Shown: one piece after another, positions 1 to 9,340 of the stretch
How positions within the stretch are numbered: position 1 is the stretch's first letter
Layout of the letters: each line of letters opens with the position of its first letter
Assembly (NCBI GenBank): GCA_944389535.1
Contig: CALXMS010000005.1
Location: forward strand, 1-64,000
Length of the DNA: 64,000 nucleotides
From: an uncultured Alphaproteobacteria bacterium
Lineage (GTDB): Bacteria; Pseudomonadota; Alphaproteobacteria; Rs-D84
Direction: 5' to 3'
Program-made: the position numbers and the translations under genes
Notes under the pieces: model-generated
Databases searched by the model: none
The model's input: the letters and a program-made list of their open reading frames with translations, nothing else
Told to the model about the DNA's origin: nothing

Positions 1-1
1 G

Positions 2-3000
2 TGTCAGATAAGTGTAGCGGCTGGTAAATATATAGCGACTGTGAATAGCTCTACTCAATCGACATGTACTGCCGGTTACGCGTGTCCTGGTGGATTAGTA
101 AATTATGGTTCGACAGGTATACGTAATCAATGTACTGGCGCAACATATGCCGGTTCAGGTGCAAGCAGTTGTTCTAATTGTCCAAGTGGATATACAGCGA
201 ACACGACAGCAGGAAAGACGGCAGCAAGCGCATGTCAGATAAGTGTAAGTGCCGGTAAATATATAGCGACTGCAAATAGTGCGACCCAATCTACGTGTAC
301 AGCTGGTTATGCCTGCCCCGGTGGATTAGTAAATTATGGTTCTACAGGGAAACGCACTCAGTGTACAGGTGCAACATATGCTGGTTCTGGTGCGAGCAGT
401 TGTTCTAACTGTCCGAGTGGTTATGATGACGACACGACTGCCGGGAAGACAGCAGCAAGTAGTTGCAAGATAAGTGTTGCTGGTGGTAAGTATATAAAAA
501 CTGCAAACAGTGCGACTTTATCCACTTGTTCGGCGGGTACATACAAAGCAGCACATACAGTAAGTTATGGAAGTACATCAAGTTGTAGTGCATGTACTGG
601 ACGAACTAAGTATAGTGCTGCTGGTGCAAGTGCGTGCAGTACGGTAAGCAGTGGATATTATTCAACTGGCTGTAACACCAGTAACAATAACTGTACTGGT
701 CAAAGGCAGTGTACTGGTGCGACGTATTGTAGCAGTGGTGTTCAATATAGTTGTCCAAGTGGATATACAGCGAACACAACGGCTGGTAAGACTGCGGCAA
801 GTGCGTGTCAGATAAGTGTTGCTGGTGGTAAGTATGTAGGTACAGCAAACAGTGCGACTTTATCTACATGTGCGGCTGGTACATATAAAGCGGCCCATAC
901 GGTAAATTATGGAAGTACATCAAGTTGTAGTGCATGTACAGGTCGTACTAAGTATAGTGGTGCTGGTGCAAGTGCATGCAGTACGGTAAGCACGGGTTAT
1001 TATACGACCGGCTGTAACACCAGTAACAATAACTGTACAGGTCAAAGTCAGTGTACCGGTGCGACCTATTGTAGTGGTGGTGTGCAAAATTCATGTCCAA
1101 GTGGTTATACGGCGAACACGACAGCAGGAAAGACGGCAGCTAGTCAGTGCAAGATAAATTGTTCTGGGGGATATCGTGTAACAACTGCTAATGGGGCGTG
1201 TACAGCGATAACTAGCGGCAATGTATACATTGGTTCACATATTGTATCGTATGGCAGTACATCACCTGCTGCGACGTCATGTCCAACGAGTTATACGATA
1301 AGTGGCAAAACTGCGGCAGATCACGATGCAAAGTCTGATTGTAAGATAAGCTGCGCGGCAGGTACACGAGTAGCAAGTGCGGATGCGGCGTGTACTACAC
1401 CGACTGGCAGTTGGTATAGTGCTGCACATACAGTATCTGCGGGTTCTACATCTGGAACAAATGTAAAGTCATGTGTAAGTGGTTATGCGACAGCGAACAC
1501 TACTACAAAGACGGATCATGATTCGTCTACGGATTGTAAGATAAGTTGCGCAGCAGGTACACGAGTAGCAAGTGCGAATGCAACATGTACGACTCCGTCT
1601 GGTAACTGGTATGTAGGTGCGCATACGGTAAGCCAAGGTAGCACGAGTAGTGTGAACAGTTGTTTAAGCAATTATACGATAAGTGGCACAACTGCGGCAA
1701 ATCACGATACGGCGAGTGATTGTAAGATAACTTGTGCTGGTGGAACATATTTGGCAACAGCGAATGCAACATCTTGTACTAGTGTGGGTACGGGATATTG
1801 GGCCGCAGCGACGACGGTAAGTCAAGGCAGTACGAGTACCAGGACACAATGCCCTGCGAATTATCGAAGTGGTGCTGCAGCAAGTGCACAAAGCGGATGT
1901 CAGACCAGTTGTGCTGGTGGAACATATGTGGCGACGGCGAATGCGGCATGTACTAGTGTAGGAACCGGATATTATAAGGCGGCACATACAGTAAACTATG
2001 GCAGTACGAGTACCAGGACACAATGCCCTGCGAATTATCGAAGTGGTGCTGCAGCAAGTGCGGCGAGTGGATGTCAGACCAGTTGTAGTGGTGGGACATA
2101 TGTAGCGACGGCGAATGCGGCATGTACGAGTGTTGGCACTGGGTATTATAAAGCGGCACATACAGTAAACTATGGCAGCACGAGTACCAGGACACAATGC
2201 CCTGCGAATTATCGAAGTGGTGCTGCAGCAAGTGCGGCGAGTGGATGTCAGACCAGTTGTAGTGGTGGGACATATGTAGCGACGGCGAATGCGGCATGTA
2301 CGAGTGTTGGCACTGGGTATTATAAAGCGGCACATACAGTAAACTATGGCAGCACGAGTACCAGGACCGCCTGTCCTAGTGGATATGATGATGGTGCAGC
2401 TGCAAGTGCGGCAAGTGGATGTAAGATAAGTGTAGCTGGTGGTAAATATATAGGTACAGCAAACAGTGCGACTTTAAGTACATGTTCTGCTGGTACATAT
2501 AAAGCGGCGCATACGGTAAATTATGGAAGTACATCAAGTTGTAGTGCATGTACAGGTCGTACTAAGTATAGTGGTGCTGGTGCAAGTGCATGCAGTACGG
2601 TGACAACTGGTTATTACACGACCGGCTGTAACAGTAGCAGCAATAACTGTACAGGTCAAACCAAGTGTGAAGCCACATATTATTGCGAGGGTGGTATTAA
2701 GAATGCATGCCCCACTGCAGACGACCATAAACGAACAAGTTTTCCTGATAATTATCACGATCCAATAATATCAAAAACGTATGTTACAAGTGATTATTCG
2801 GGATTACCAAGCATAAGTAACTGTACTGTTATATCTACATTAAATTCAGCTAGAGGAACTTTGTATGAATATGCCCAATATAATACAAGTACTGGTAAAT
2901 ATGAAAATACAACAAGTTATGGTTGGTATAAGGTAAATTCCGGATATTACCTAGAAAGTCGATCAGGGTGTGGCACGTATCAGTATTTTAAAGAGGCAAG

Positions 3001-6000
3001 TGTTTGTCCTGCTGGAAGTTATTGCCCTGGTGCTGCAGCAATTGCTTGTAATTCATCTGTAACAACACTTGGATTAAACTCTTGTCCATCAAGTTACCCG
3101 AACAGTGCTGCGCAAGCTGGTGCGATAACTCAGTGTTATAGTAATACCAAATCTCGTGCGTGGACGGGCAGTCAGGTAAATGGCAGTGTACCGACAAACT
3201 GTGCAAGCGTAAAGACTTGGGGAAGTTGTTCTAAACCTGCATGCGATTATGTAGCATATTCTAATAGTGCTGGTACAGGCGATGGGACAATAAAGAGCGG
3301 GTGTTCAACAAATAGCGCATCTTGTACAAAACCTGTTGTTGCGGTTACAGCAAAAGCCGGATATTACGATAACGGTACTACGTGTGCTGCGTGTTCTGGA
3401 TTGGCAAGTGGTTTTTATCCAAATTCTGCTGAAGGAAATGAAGGGGGCGCATCAGCATGTTATACGAATAGTCTAAGTGGTAAATACGTAGCATCGGCAA
3501 ATGCAACAAGTGCAACGGCTTGCGCAAACTGGACATATAAGGGTGCTCATACAGTAAACTATGGCAGTACATCAAGTTGTACATCTTGTCCAGCTGTAAC
3601 AAGTGGTTGGAGTAAGAAAGACAGCGCCGGTACCGGTTGGACCAGTTATACAAGTTGCGTACAGGTAAGTGGTACACCAACTAATTGTGCATCTGGTAAC
3701 TTAAAGCAGACTGCGACCAGTTCTACTGCGTGGGGGGCGTCCGCTGTAAATACTGCGCTAAGTGCGAACTCTAAATATTACGTAAATGGTACGTCATGCA
3801 GTGCGTGTCCCGCGGGTAGTTATTGTACTGGTGGTACAGCGGCGGCGACCAAATGTGCAATAGGTTCGTATAGTACAGGTACTGCGAGTGCATGTACGGT
3901 CTGTGGTGCTGGTAAGACGACGGCCAGCACTGGTACGACAGCGGCATCAAGTTGTACGTCATGTACTGCTATCAGTGGATTATCTTCGTGGGCGACGCCT
4001 ACTTGGAGTGCCAATACAGTAAGTAACCTGTGTACAGTATCTACGTGTCAGGCAAATTATTATAAGAGTGGTAACACGTGTCCGACATGCAGCAGCGGAA
4101 CGAATGGCGATTATACGAAGAGTGCTGCTGGGACGACGAGTGTAAACAGTTGTTATTTAACGACAACGGCTGGAAACTATGTAGAAACTGCAAAAGCTGG
4201 GGAAGTTACATGTGCTGCGGGTGGTTGGTGTCCTGGTGGTTCGAACATCTATTATGGCACGGGTACGACGACAGGTGGACGAACGGCATGTTCTACATTG
4301 GGCACAGGGTATACTAACACAAGTACTGGTCAGAAAGCGAACACAAGTTGTTATTTACCGGTTGCTGGCGGTAAGGTACGTGTTGGGACCAGTGGTGTAA
4401 CGTTAGATACGTGTGATGCTGGTACATATAAAGCGGCGCATAACGCATATTATGGGACATCGTATAGTTGCGATAATTGTACAGGTCGTACTAAGTATAG
4501 TGGTGCTAGTGCAAGTGCATGCAGTACGGTAAGTACGGGTTATTACACGACCGGCTGTAACACCAGTAACAATAACTGCACTGGTCAAACTCAATGCGAA
4601 TTAAATACGTATTGTGAGGGTGGTATTAAGACCGCATGTCCTGATCCAGAAACGCATAAACGTACAACTTTTCCAAGTAAATATTATTCGCCTAGTTTTT
4701 TATCTACTCAGTTTGGTGGATTTGCTGTGGGTAGTAGTAGTATTTCTCAATGCGCCGCATTCTCGTGGTTAGAATCATCTCGTGGGCTTTTATATGAATA
4801 TGCGAGATATAACACAACTACAGAAAAATATGAAAATACAACAAACTACGGTTGGTCAGATGTTAATCCTGGTTATTATTTAACAAACAAAGGGGGGTGT
4901 GGAGCATATGCGTATTATTTAGATAATTTGGTGTGTCCTGAGGGATCATATTGCCCAGGTAAATCTAGAGTCTCATGTAATGCAGGCAATCAGGCAACGG
5001 TTCATACTACAAACTTTGGTCTGGAAACTTGCCCGACTGGATATCCGAACAGTGCTGCGCAAGCTGGTGCAATTACTCAGTGTTACAGTAATACCAAATC
5101 TCGTGCGTGGACGGGGACGCAGACTGCGTGCGCAAAGCCGACCGGGTGTTATTCTGTAACGTGTAACGCCTGCTCTATCGACGCGTGTGATTATGTGGCT
5201 TATTCTAATACCGCCGGTACAGGTGACGGCACGGTAAAGTCCGGATGCGAAACTAATAACGCCGCATGTCAGCAGACGTTGAAAAGCGTTACCGCTAATG
5301 CAGGACGGTATGTCAGTGGTTTGACCTGCCCCGCATGTTCGGTTGGAACGTATCAAGGTACAAATGGTGCCACGGTAACAAGTTGTTCTGTATGTTCTGG
5401 AAATACTTATGCTGCGTCAGAAGGTACGGCAACATGCAGCAGTTGCCCGACAAGTTATACAATCAGCGGTACCACCGCAGCAGATCACGATGCAAAGTCT
5501 GATTGCAAGATAAGTTGCGCTGCAGGTACACAAGTCGCAACGGCGGATGGAGCATGCACAACACCGGCATCCAGCTGGTATACATCTGCTCATACAGTGG
5601 CCGCTGGGTCTACATCTGGAACAAACGTAAAAGCCTGTTTGACTAATTATGCGACACCGTTAACGCAAACAAGAACAGATCATGACGCGTCTACGGATTG
5701 TAAGATAAGTTGCGCGGCAGGTACAAGAATTGCGTCCGCTAATGCAACAAGTTGTACTACACCGTCTGGTAACTGGTATATAGGGGCACATACGGTAAGC
5801 CAAGGCAGCACAAGTAGTGTAAACAGCTGTTTAACTAACTATACGATAAGTGGTACGGCCGCAGCAAATCACGATGAGGTCGCAGATTGTAAGATTACTT
5901 GTGTTGGTGGTTCTTATATCGCAACCGCTAATAATACATCTTGTACACCTGTTGGTGCAGGATATTGGGCGGCAGAATCCATCGTTTCACAGGGCAGCAT

Positions 6001-6286
6001 TGGCGTCCGTAACGCGTGTGACGACGGACTGACAACCATTGGTTCCGGTAATGGTGCTGACGAAGCCGGTGACTGCGGACGAATACTGAACGTGAACGGA
6101 GAAAAAGTATATCTGCGTAGTGACAAAAAGACTACCCCGTCTTTGAACGTAAGTATCAGTGGTAAGACTTTCTATGGCAATATGGGAACAAGCTATGATA
6201 GTCCGCTGAAAATTAAATCTGGGACGACCACTTATTCAGTATACGATGATTCCGATAATATTATTTATATACCAGATAAAGAATGA
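2..6286 (+). CDS. Giant Cys-rich repeat protein, 5' end outside the window
   Basis: At least 2094 codons. A GTG at 41 could serve as a start, but the same frame is open back to base 2 and already encodes the repeat motif (CQISVAAGKYIAT), so the true start lies upstream. The protein is built from short Cys-rich modules rich in Ser, Thr, Gly, Ala and Asn, with recurring motifs such as CPSGYTANTTAGKTAAS, CTGRTKYSGAGASAC and AHTVNYGSTS. Spaced Cys pairs resemble GCC2/GCC3 or ephrin-receptor-like modules of extracellular proteins. The last 80 residues or so differ: few Cys, strand-rich (VNGEKVYLRSDK), possibly a C-terminal globular or secretion domain. No membrane anchor or sortase motif is visible. 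It contains three tandem 174-bp repeats, a duplicated module, and a 459-bp tract shared with the gene at 50509. A surface or secreted adhesin-like role is inference; no signal peptide can be seen because the N-terminus is missing. Confidence 0.85.
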   Translation, partial: CQISVAAGKYIATVNSSTQSTCTAGYACPGGLVNYGSTGIRNQCTGATYAGSGASSCSNCPSGYTANTTAGKTAASACQISVSAGKYIATANSATQSTCTAGYACPGGLVNYGSTGKRTQCTGATYAGSGASSCSNCPSGYDDDTTAGKTAASSCKISVAGGKYIKTANSATLSTCSAGTYKAAHTVSYGSTSSCSACTGRTKYSAAGASACSTVSSGYYSTGCNTSNNNCTGQRQCTGATYCSSGVQYSCPSGYTANTTAGKTAASACQISVAGGKYVGTANSATLSTCAAGTYKAAHTVNYGSTSSCSACTGRTKYSGAGASACSTVSTGYYTTGCNTSNNNCTGQSQCTGATYCSGGVQNSCPSGYTANTTAGKTAASQCKINCSGGYRVTTANGACTAITSGNVYIGSHIVSYGSTSPAATSCPTSYTISGKTAADHDAKSDCKISCAAGTRVASADAACTTPTGSWYSAAHTVSAGSTSGTNVKSCVSGYATANTTTKTDHDSSTDCKISCAAGTRVASANATCTTPSGNWYVGAHTVSQGSTSSVNSCLSNYTISGTTAANHDTASDCKITCAGGTYLATANATSCTSVGTGYWAAATTVSQGSTSTRTQCPANYRSGAAASAQSGCQTSCAGGTYVATANAACTSVGTGYYKAAHTVNYGSTSTRTQCPANYRSGAAASAASGCQTSCSGGTYVATANAACTSVGTGYYKAAHTVNYGSTSTRTQCPANYRSGAAASAASGCQTSCSGGTYVATANAACTSVGTGYYKAAHTVNYGSTSTRTACPSGYDDGAAASAASGCKISVAGGKYIGTANSATLSTCSAGTYKAAHTVNYGSTSSCSACTGRTKYSGAGASACSTVTTGYYTTGCNSSSNNCTGQTKCEATYYCEGGIKNACPTADDHKRTSFPDNYHDPIISKTYVTSDYSGLPSISNCTVISTLNSARGTLYEYAQYNTSTGKYENTTSYGWYKVNSGYYLESRSGCGTYQYFKEASVCPAGSYCPGAAAIACNSSVTTLGLNSCPSSYPNSAAQAGAITQCYSNTKSRAWTGSQVNGSVPTNCASVKTWGSCSKPACDYVAYSNSAGTGDGTIKSGCSTNSASCTKPVVAVTAKAGYYDNGTTCAACSGLASGFYPNSAEGNEGGASACYTNSLSGKYVASANATSATACANWTYKGAHTVNYGSTSSCTSCPAVTSGWSKKDSAGTGWTSYTSCVQVSGTPTNCASGNLKQTATSSTAWGASAVNTALSANSKYYVNGTSCSACPAGSYCTGGTAAATKCAIGSYSTGTASACTVCGAGKTTASTGTTAASSCTSCTAISGLSSWATPTWSANTVSNLCTVSTCQANYYKSGNTCPTCSSGTNGDYTKSAAGTTSVNSCYLTTTAGNYVETAKAGEVTCAAGGWCPGGSNIYYGTGTTTGGRTACSTLGTGYTNTSTGQKANTSCYLPVAGGKVRVGTSGVTLDTCDAGTYKAAHNAYYGTSYSCDNCTGRTKYSGASASACSTVSTGYYTTGCNTSNNNCTGQTQCELNTYCEGGIKTACPDPETHKRTTFPSKYYSPSFLSTQFGGFAVGSSSISQCAAFSWLESSRGLLYEYARYNTTTEKYENTTNYGWSDVNPGYYLTNKGGCGAYAYYLDNLVCPEGSYCPGKSRVSCNAGNQATVHTTNFGLETCPTGYPNSAAQAGAITQCYSNTKSRAWTGTQTACAKPTGCYSVTCNACSIDACDYVAYSNTAGTGDGTVKSGCETNNAACQQTLKSVTANAGRYVSGLTCPACSVGTYQGTNGATVTSCSVCSGNTYAASEGTATCSSCPTSYTISGTTAADHDAKSDCKISCAAGTQVATADGACTTPASSWYTSAHTVAAGSTSGTNVKACLTNYATPLTQTRTDHDASTDCKISCAAGTRIASANATSCTTPSGNWYIGAHTVSQGSTSSVNSCLTNYTISGTAAANHDEVADCKITCVGGSYIATANNTSCTPVGAGYWAAESIVSQGSIGVRNACDDGLTTIGSGNGADEAGDCGRILNVNGEKVYLRSDKKTTPSLNVSISGKTFYGNMGTSYDSPLKIKSGTTTYSVYDDSDNIIYIPDKE
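1838..2359 (+). repeat. Three tandem 174-bp coding repeats
   Basis: Units at 1838-2011, 2012-2185 and 2186-2359 each encode 58 residues beginning TRTQCPANYRSGAAASA and ending AAHTVNYGSTS or close to it. By eye, units 2 and 3 are identical over their full length, while unit 1 differs at scattered positions. The unit length is a multiple of three, so gain or loss of units keeps the frame. This is the pattern of a recent duplication by unequal crossing-over or slippage. Confidence 0.9.
2494..3168 (+). repeat. Duplicated module, copy A (copy B at 4424-5116)
   Basis: Copies A and B encode about 230 aligned residues in the same order: TYKAAH, CTGRTKYSG, TGYYTTGCN, a CEGGIK motif, then a Cys-poor insert with HKRT-FP, LYEYA-YNT and KYENTT-YGW, and finally YPNSAAQAGAITQCYSNTKSRAWTG-like sequence. 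Divergence is moderate, so this duplication is older than the 174-bp repeats. The insert looks like a small folded domain between Cys-rich modules; I do not recognise it. Confidence 0.75.
3122..3580 (+). repeat. 459-bp tract identical to 51088-51546
   Basis: From GCGATAACTCAGTG to ATCAAGTTGT this segment matches the second giant gene base for base by my reading, in the same reading frame. The flanks on both sides are homologous at protein level but clearly diverged at DNA level. Confidence 0.9.
4424..5116 (+). repeat. Duplicated module, copy B (copy A at 2494-3168)
   Basis: Second copy of the module described at 2494-3168. It keeps the TKYSGA, TGYYTTGCN, CEGGIK, HKRTTFP, LLYEYARYNT and YENTTNYGW motifs but differs at many codons, and the segment after the YGW motif is longer before the YPNSAAQ sequence returns. 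Confidence 0.75.
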
Positions 6287-6301
6287 TTATTTATGCATAA
6301 T

Positions 6302-6328
6302 AAAAACGCGCAAAACGCGCGTTTTTTA
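6302..6328 (+). terminator. Rho-independent terminator of the giant gene
   Basis: AAAACGCGC pairs with GCGCGTTTT around a short loop and is followed by a T-run, 15 bases after the stop codon. Confidence 0.85.
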
Positions 6329-6341
6329 ATGTAAAATCCTT

Positions 6342-6563
6342 TTATCTTTTTTCACCTTGATGTTTTGCGGCAGATAGTGCCGTTCGCAAAGATTGTTCTG
6401 CTATCTGGCGGATTTTCTGTGAAAACGTACGTAAATTTAAAGTATCGGCAACGCTGTCTGCAAATATCTGCGATATATATTCAATCTGCGTAGGTGCTAT
6501 TATAAAAACTTCACTTGTTATGTTCGCCGGATTTAAACGGCGTATATTCGTTGGTTCCCGCAT
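6342..6563 (-). CDS. Small protein of unknown function, 73 aa
   Basis: It is preceded by a good ribosome binding site (AAGGGG, 7 bases before the ATG), which supports it as a real gene despite its length. It is divergent from secA and convergent with the giant gene's terminator. The product is soluble, with a predicted helical middle (QIEYISQIFADSVADTLNLR) and a basic C-terminus. No domain recognised. Its neighbours do not indicate a role. Confidence 0.6.
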   Translation of the reverse strand: MREPTNIRRLNPANITSEVFIIAPTQIEYISQIFADSVADTLNLRTFSQKIRQIAEQSLRTALSAAKHQGEKR

Positions 6564-6640
6564 TTTTTACCCCTTTTCGTCAAATATTTTATAGTTTTGT
6601 CCTTGTTTATTTCTTTGTTTGCATTATATCATAAAGTACC

Positions 6641-6669
6641 TTGACCGCAAGGCTCAAAATTGCTATATC
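6641..6669 (+). promoter_or_regulatory. Sigma-70 promoter of secA
   Basis: TTGACC (6641-6646), 17-base spacer, TATATC (6664-6669) preceded by TGC as an extended -10. A small inverted repeat, CCTTG-accg-CAAGG (6639-6652), overlaps the -35. Confidence 0.7.
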
Positions 6670-6697
6670 TTTCAAGGTAAAGACAAGGATTTAAAGT

Positions 6698-9307
6698 ATG
6701 TTTAAAAATGTAATCGCTAAATTATTAGGTTCCGCTAACGACAGAATCGTTAAATCTTATGACAAAGTCGTTTCTTTAATAAATGATATGGAACCAAAAT
6801 ACCATGCCATGTCCGATGAAGAATTACGCGAACAAACCAATGTTTTGCGTAAACGTTTGGCAGCCGGTGAAAAAGAAAAAAGCATTTTACCAGATGCTTT
6901 TGCGGTCGTTCGTGAAGCTGCAATTAGATCTATTGGGTTGCGGCATTTTAACGTCCAGTTAATCGGTGGTATGGTTTTAAACAACGGGCAAATCGCAGAA
7001 ATGAAAACCGGTGAAGGTAAGACTTTGGTCGCAACCTTGGCGCTGTATTTAAAGGCATTACATGGTAAAGGCGCCCATCTTATAACCGTTAATGACTATT
7101 TGGCTTCTCGTGACGCAGAATGGATGGGGCAAGTATATCGTTTCTTGGGTATGACAGTTGGCGTGATTCAGCATGATATGACAGATGACGAGCGTAGAAA
7201 CGCTTATGCGTGTGACATAACGTATGTTACTAATTCTGAACTGGGCTTTGATTATTTGCGGGATAATATGAAGTTTTCTAAGGCTCAACAGGTTTTACGC
7301 CCGTTATTCTTTGCCATAGTTGACGAGGTTGATAGTATTCTTATTGATGAGGCAAGAACTCCTTTAATTATCTCTGGGCCCGCCGAAGATACCAGCGAAC
7401 TGTATGAAAAAGTGGACGCTGTTGTAGCAAAGCTTTCCCCAGACGATTATAAAAAAGACGAAAAAGACCGTCATGTTACCTTAACAGAAACCGGCGTTGA
7501 TACAGCAACGCGTATGCTTCAAGAAGCAGGCTTATTAATTGGCGATAATTTATATGCGTCTGAAAATGCGGCGCTGGTTATGCATATTCAGCAGTCTTTG
7601 TTGGCGCATCATCTGTATCAGAAAAACGTAAATTACGTCGTACGTAACGGTGAAATCCTTATTGTAGATGAATTCACAGGGCGCGTAATGACTGGTCGTC
7701 GCTTTGGTAAGGGATTACATCAGGCCATCGAAGCCAAAGAGCATGTAAAAGTTCAGCCAGAAAACCAAACGGTTTCAAGTATTTCGTATCAGAATTTATT
7801 CCGTTTATATCCTACGTTGTCAGGTATGACAGGTACCGCAATGACAGAAGCGGCAGAATTTGAAGAAATTTATAAATTACGTGTTGTTTCAATACCTACA
7901 AATCGTCCGGTGGCGCGCGTGGATCACCACGATGAAATTTATCGTAATAAAGAAGAAAAATATGATGCCATAATAAAACAGATAGAAGATTGTATGTCCC
8001 GTAAACAGCCTGTTTTGGTCGGAACTGTATCAATTGAAAAATCTGAAGAATTGGCGGCAATAGTTCGCAAAAGACTTGGTATTAACCCCGCTGTTTTGAA
8101 TGCGAAACATCATGAATCAGAGGCAAAAATTGTCGCGCAGGCAGGCGCACCTGGGGCGGTTACAATTGCGACTAACATGGCTGGACGCGGAACGGATATT
8201 AAGTTGGGCGGTAATGCTGAAGAACTTATTGCTGAATTAGACCCAGAAGCATCTGATTTTGAATCTAAAAAACAAGAAATATATACCCGCATTGAAAAAA
8301 ATAAAAAGCAAGTCTTGGATGCAGGTGGTTTGTACGTAATCGGTACTGAACGTCACGAATCTCGTCGAATTGACAATCAATTACGTGGGCGAAGCGGTCG
8401 TCAAGGTGACCCAGGGGATTCTAAGTTCTTTCTGGCCCTAGACGATGATTTGATGCGTATATTCGGAGCTGCACGATTGCAAGGTATGTTAACCACTCTT
8501 GGTTTAAAACCGGGGGAAGCCATCACGCACCCATGGATAACCAAAGCTTTAGAAAAGGCGCAGAAACGTGTGGAGTCTCGTTACTTTGAATCACGTAAAG
8601 AATTATTAAAATACGATGACGTTATGAACGAGCAGCGCGGCGTTGTTTATAAACAGCGTGACGACTTAATGGTGTCTGAGGATTTAAAACCATTAGCGCG
8701 CGAAATGATAGGCGACGTCATAGAACTTATCTGTGAAAATAATATTCCAGAAAAGTCTCATCAGGCCGATTGGAATATAAAAGGAATTCACGATACAATG
8801 TTACGCGTATTCGCTTTGGACATAACTGATATAGATAAATGGAAGACAGATGAAACTGTATCAGAACGTCGAGCATATGAAATTTTATACAATTTGGCTA
8901 TGAGACGTTATCAGCAGCAGACGGAAAAATATGGTCCGGAACTGATGCAAATGGCTTCTCGTCAGATGATGTTGGGGGCTTTGGATTCTGTGTGGAAACG
9001 TCATCTGCAGCAAATGGATTATTTGCAAACTGCCATAGGTTTACGTGGTTATGCTCAGAAAAATCCATTGTACGAATATAAGCGTGAAGCTTTAGAATTA
9101 TTTAGAAACACTATAAATAATTTTAAAATCATGTCGGTATCGTATATTTGCCGCATGGAATTAACGCGGGAAGACGTTGCGGCAACAGAAAAAGAACGTG
9201 CTAAACACGATGCGGCATTAAATGATGCTGGTGAAGCGCGCAGAAATGCACCCTGCCCGTGTGGTTCCGGATTAAAATATAAACATTGTTGTGGTAAGTT
9301 AAAGTAA
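6698..9307 (+). CDS. secA: Preprotein translocase ATPase SecA
   Basis: Motor of the general secretion (Sec) pathway: binds preproteins at the inner membrane and drives them through SecYEG using ATP. At 869 aa it has the usual bacterial length. Walker A is MKTGEGKT (residues 102-109), the DEAD-type Walker B is VDEVDSILIDEARTPLI, and motifs GMTGTA, TNMAGRGTDI and QLRGRSGRQGDPG follow in order. The C-terminus carries the SEC-C zinc motif (CPCGSGLKYKHCCG) that binds SecB and ribosomes. The start has AAGGAT upstream and its own promoter. It is a single-gene unit closed by a terminator shared with the convergent phosphofructokinase gene. It would be needed to export the giant Cys-rich proteins if they use Sec. 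Confidence 0.98.
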   Translation: MFKNVIAKLLGSANDRIVKSYDKVVSLINDMEPKYHAMSDEELREQTNVLRKRLAAGEKEKSILPDAFAVVREAAIRSIGLRHFNVQLIGGMVLNNGQIAEMKTGEGKTLVATLALYLKALHGKGAHLITVNDYLASRDAEWMGQVYRFLGMTVGVIQHDMTDDERRNAYACDITYVTNSELGFDYLRDNMKFSKAQQVLRPLFFAIVDEVDSILIDEARTPLIISGPAEDTSELYEKVDAVVAKLSPDDYKKDEKDRHVTLTETGVDTATRMLQEAGLLIGDNLYASENAALVMHIQQSLLAHHLYQKNVNYVVRNGEILIVDEFTGRVMTGRRFGKGLHQAIEAKEHVKVQPENQTVSSISYQNLFRLYPTLSGMTGTAMTEAAEFEEIYKLRVVSIPTNRPVARVDHHDEIYRNKEEKYDAIIKQIEDCMSRKQPVLVGTVSIEKSEELAAIVRKRLGINPAVLNAKHHESEAKIVAQAGAPGAVTIATNMAGRGTDIKLGGNAEELIAELDPEASDFESKKQEIYTRIEKNKKQVLDAGGLYVIGTERHESRRIDNQLRGRSGRQGDPGDSKFFLALDDDLMRIFGAARLQGMLTTLGLKPGEAITHPWITKALEKAQKRVESRYFESRKELLKYDDVMNEQRGVVYKQRDDLMVSEDLKPLAREMIGDVIELICENNIPEKSHQADWNIKGIHDTMLRVFALDITDIDKWKTDETVSERRAYEILYNLAMRRYQQQTEKYGPELMQMASRQMMLGALDSVWKRHLQQMDYLQTAIGLRGYAQKNPLYEYKREALELFRNTINNFKIMSVSYICRMELTREDVAATEKERAKHDAALNDAGEARRNAPCPCGSGLKYKHCCGKLK

Positions 9308-9310
9308 TAA

Positions 9311-9340
9311 AAAAAAATCCCGCAGTCGCGGGATTTTTTA
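9311..9340. terminator. Bidirectional terminator between secA and pfk
   Basis: AAAAAAATCCCGC-agtc-GCGGGATTTTTT is a near-perfect hairpin with A-run and T-run flanks. It lies between the secA stop codon and the stop codon of the convergent gene, so it can serve both. Confidence 0.85.

Noticed and set aside
41-43. GTG as start of the first giant gene
   Set aside because: The frame is open and repeat-coding upstream to base 2.
1664-2335. Long open frames on the minus strand inside the first giant gene (for example 223 aa)
   Set aside because: They arise because the repeats have few stop codons in other frames; products are repetitive, Arg/Thr/Cys-rich and lack ribosome binding sites.
1838-2359. 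CRISPR-like array
   Set aside because: Repeats are 174 bp, contiguous and in frame with the coding sequence, with no unique spacers.
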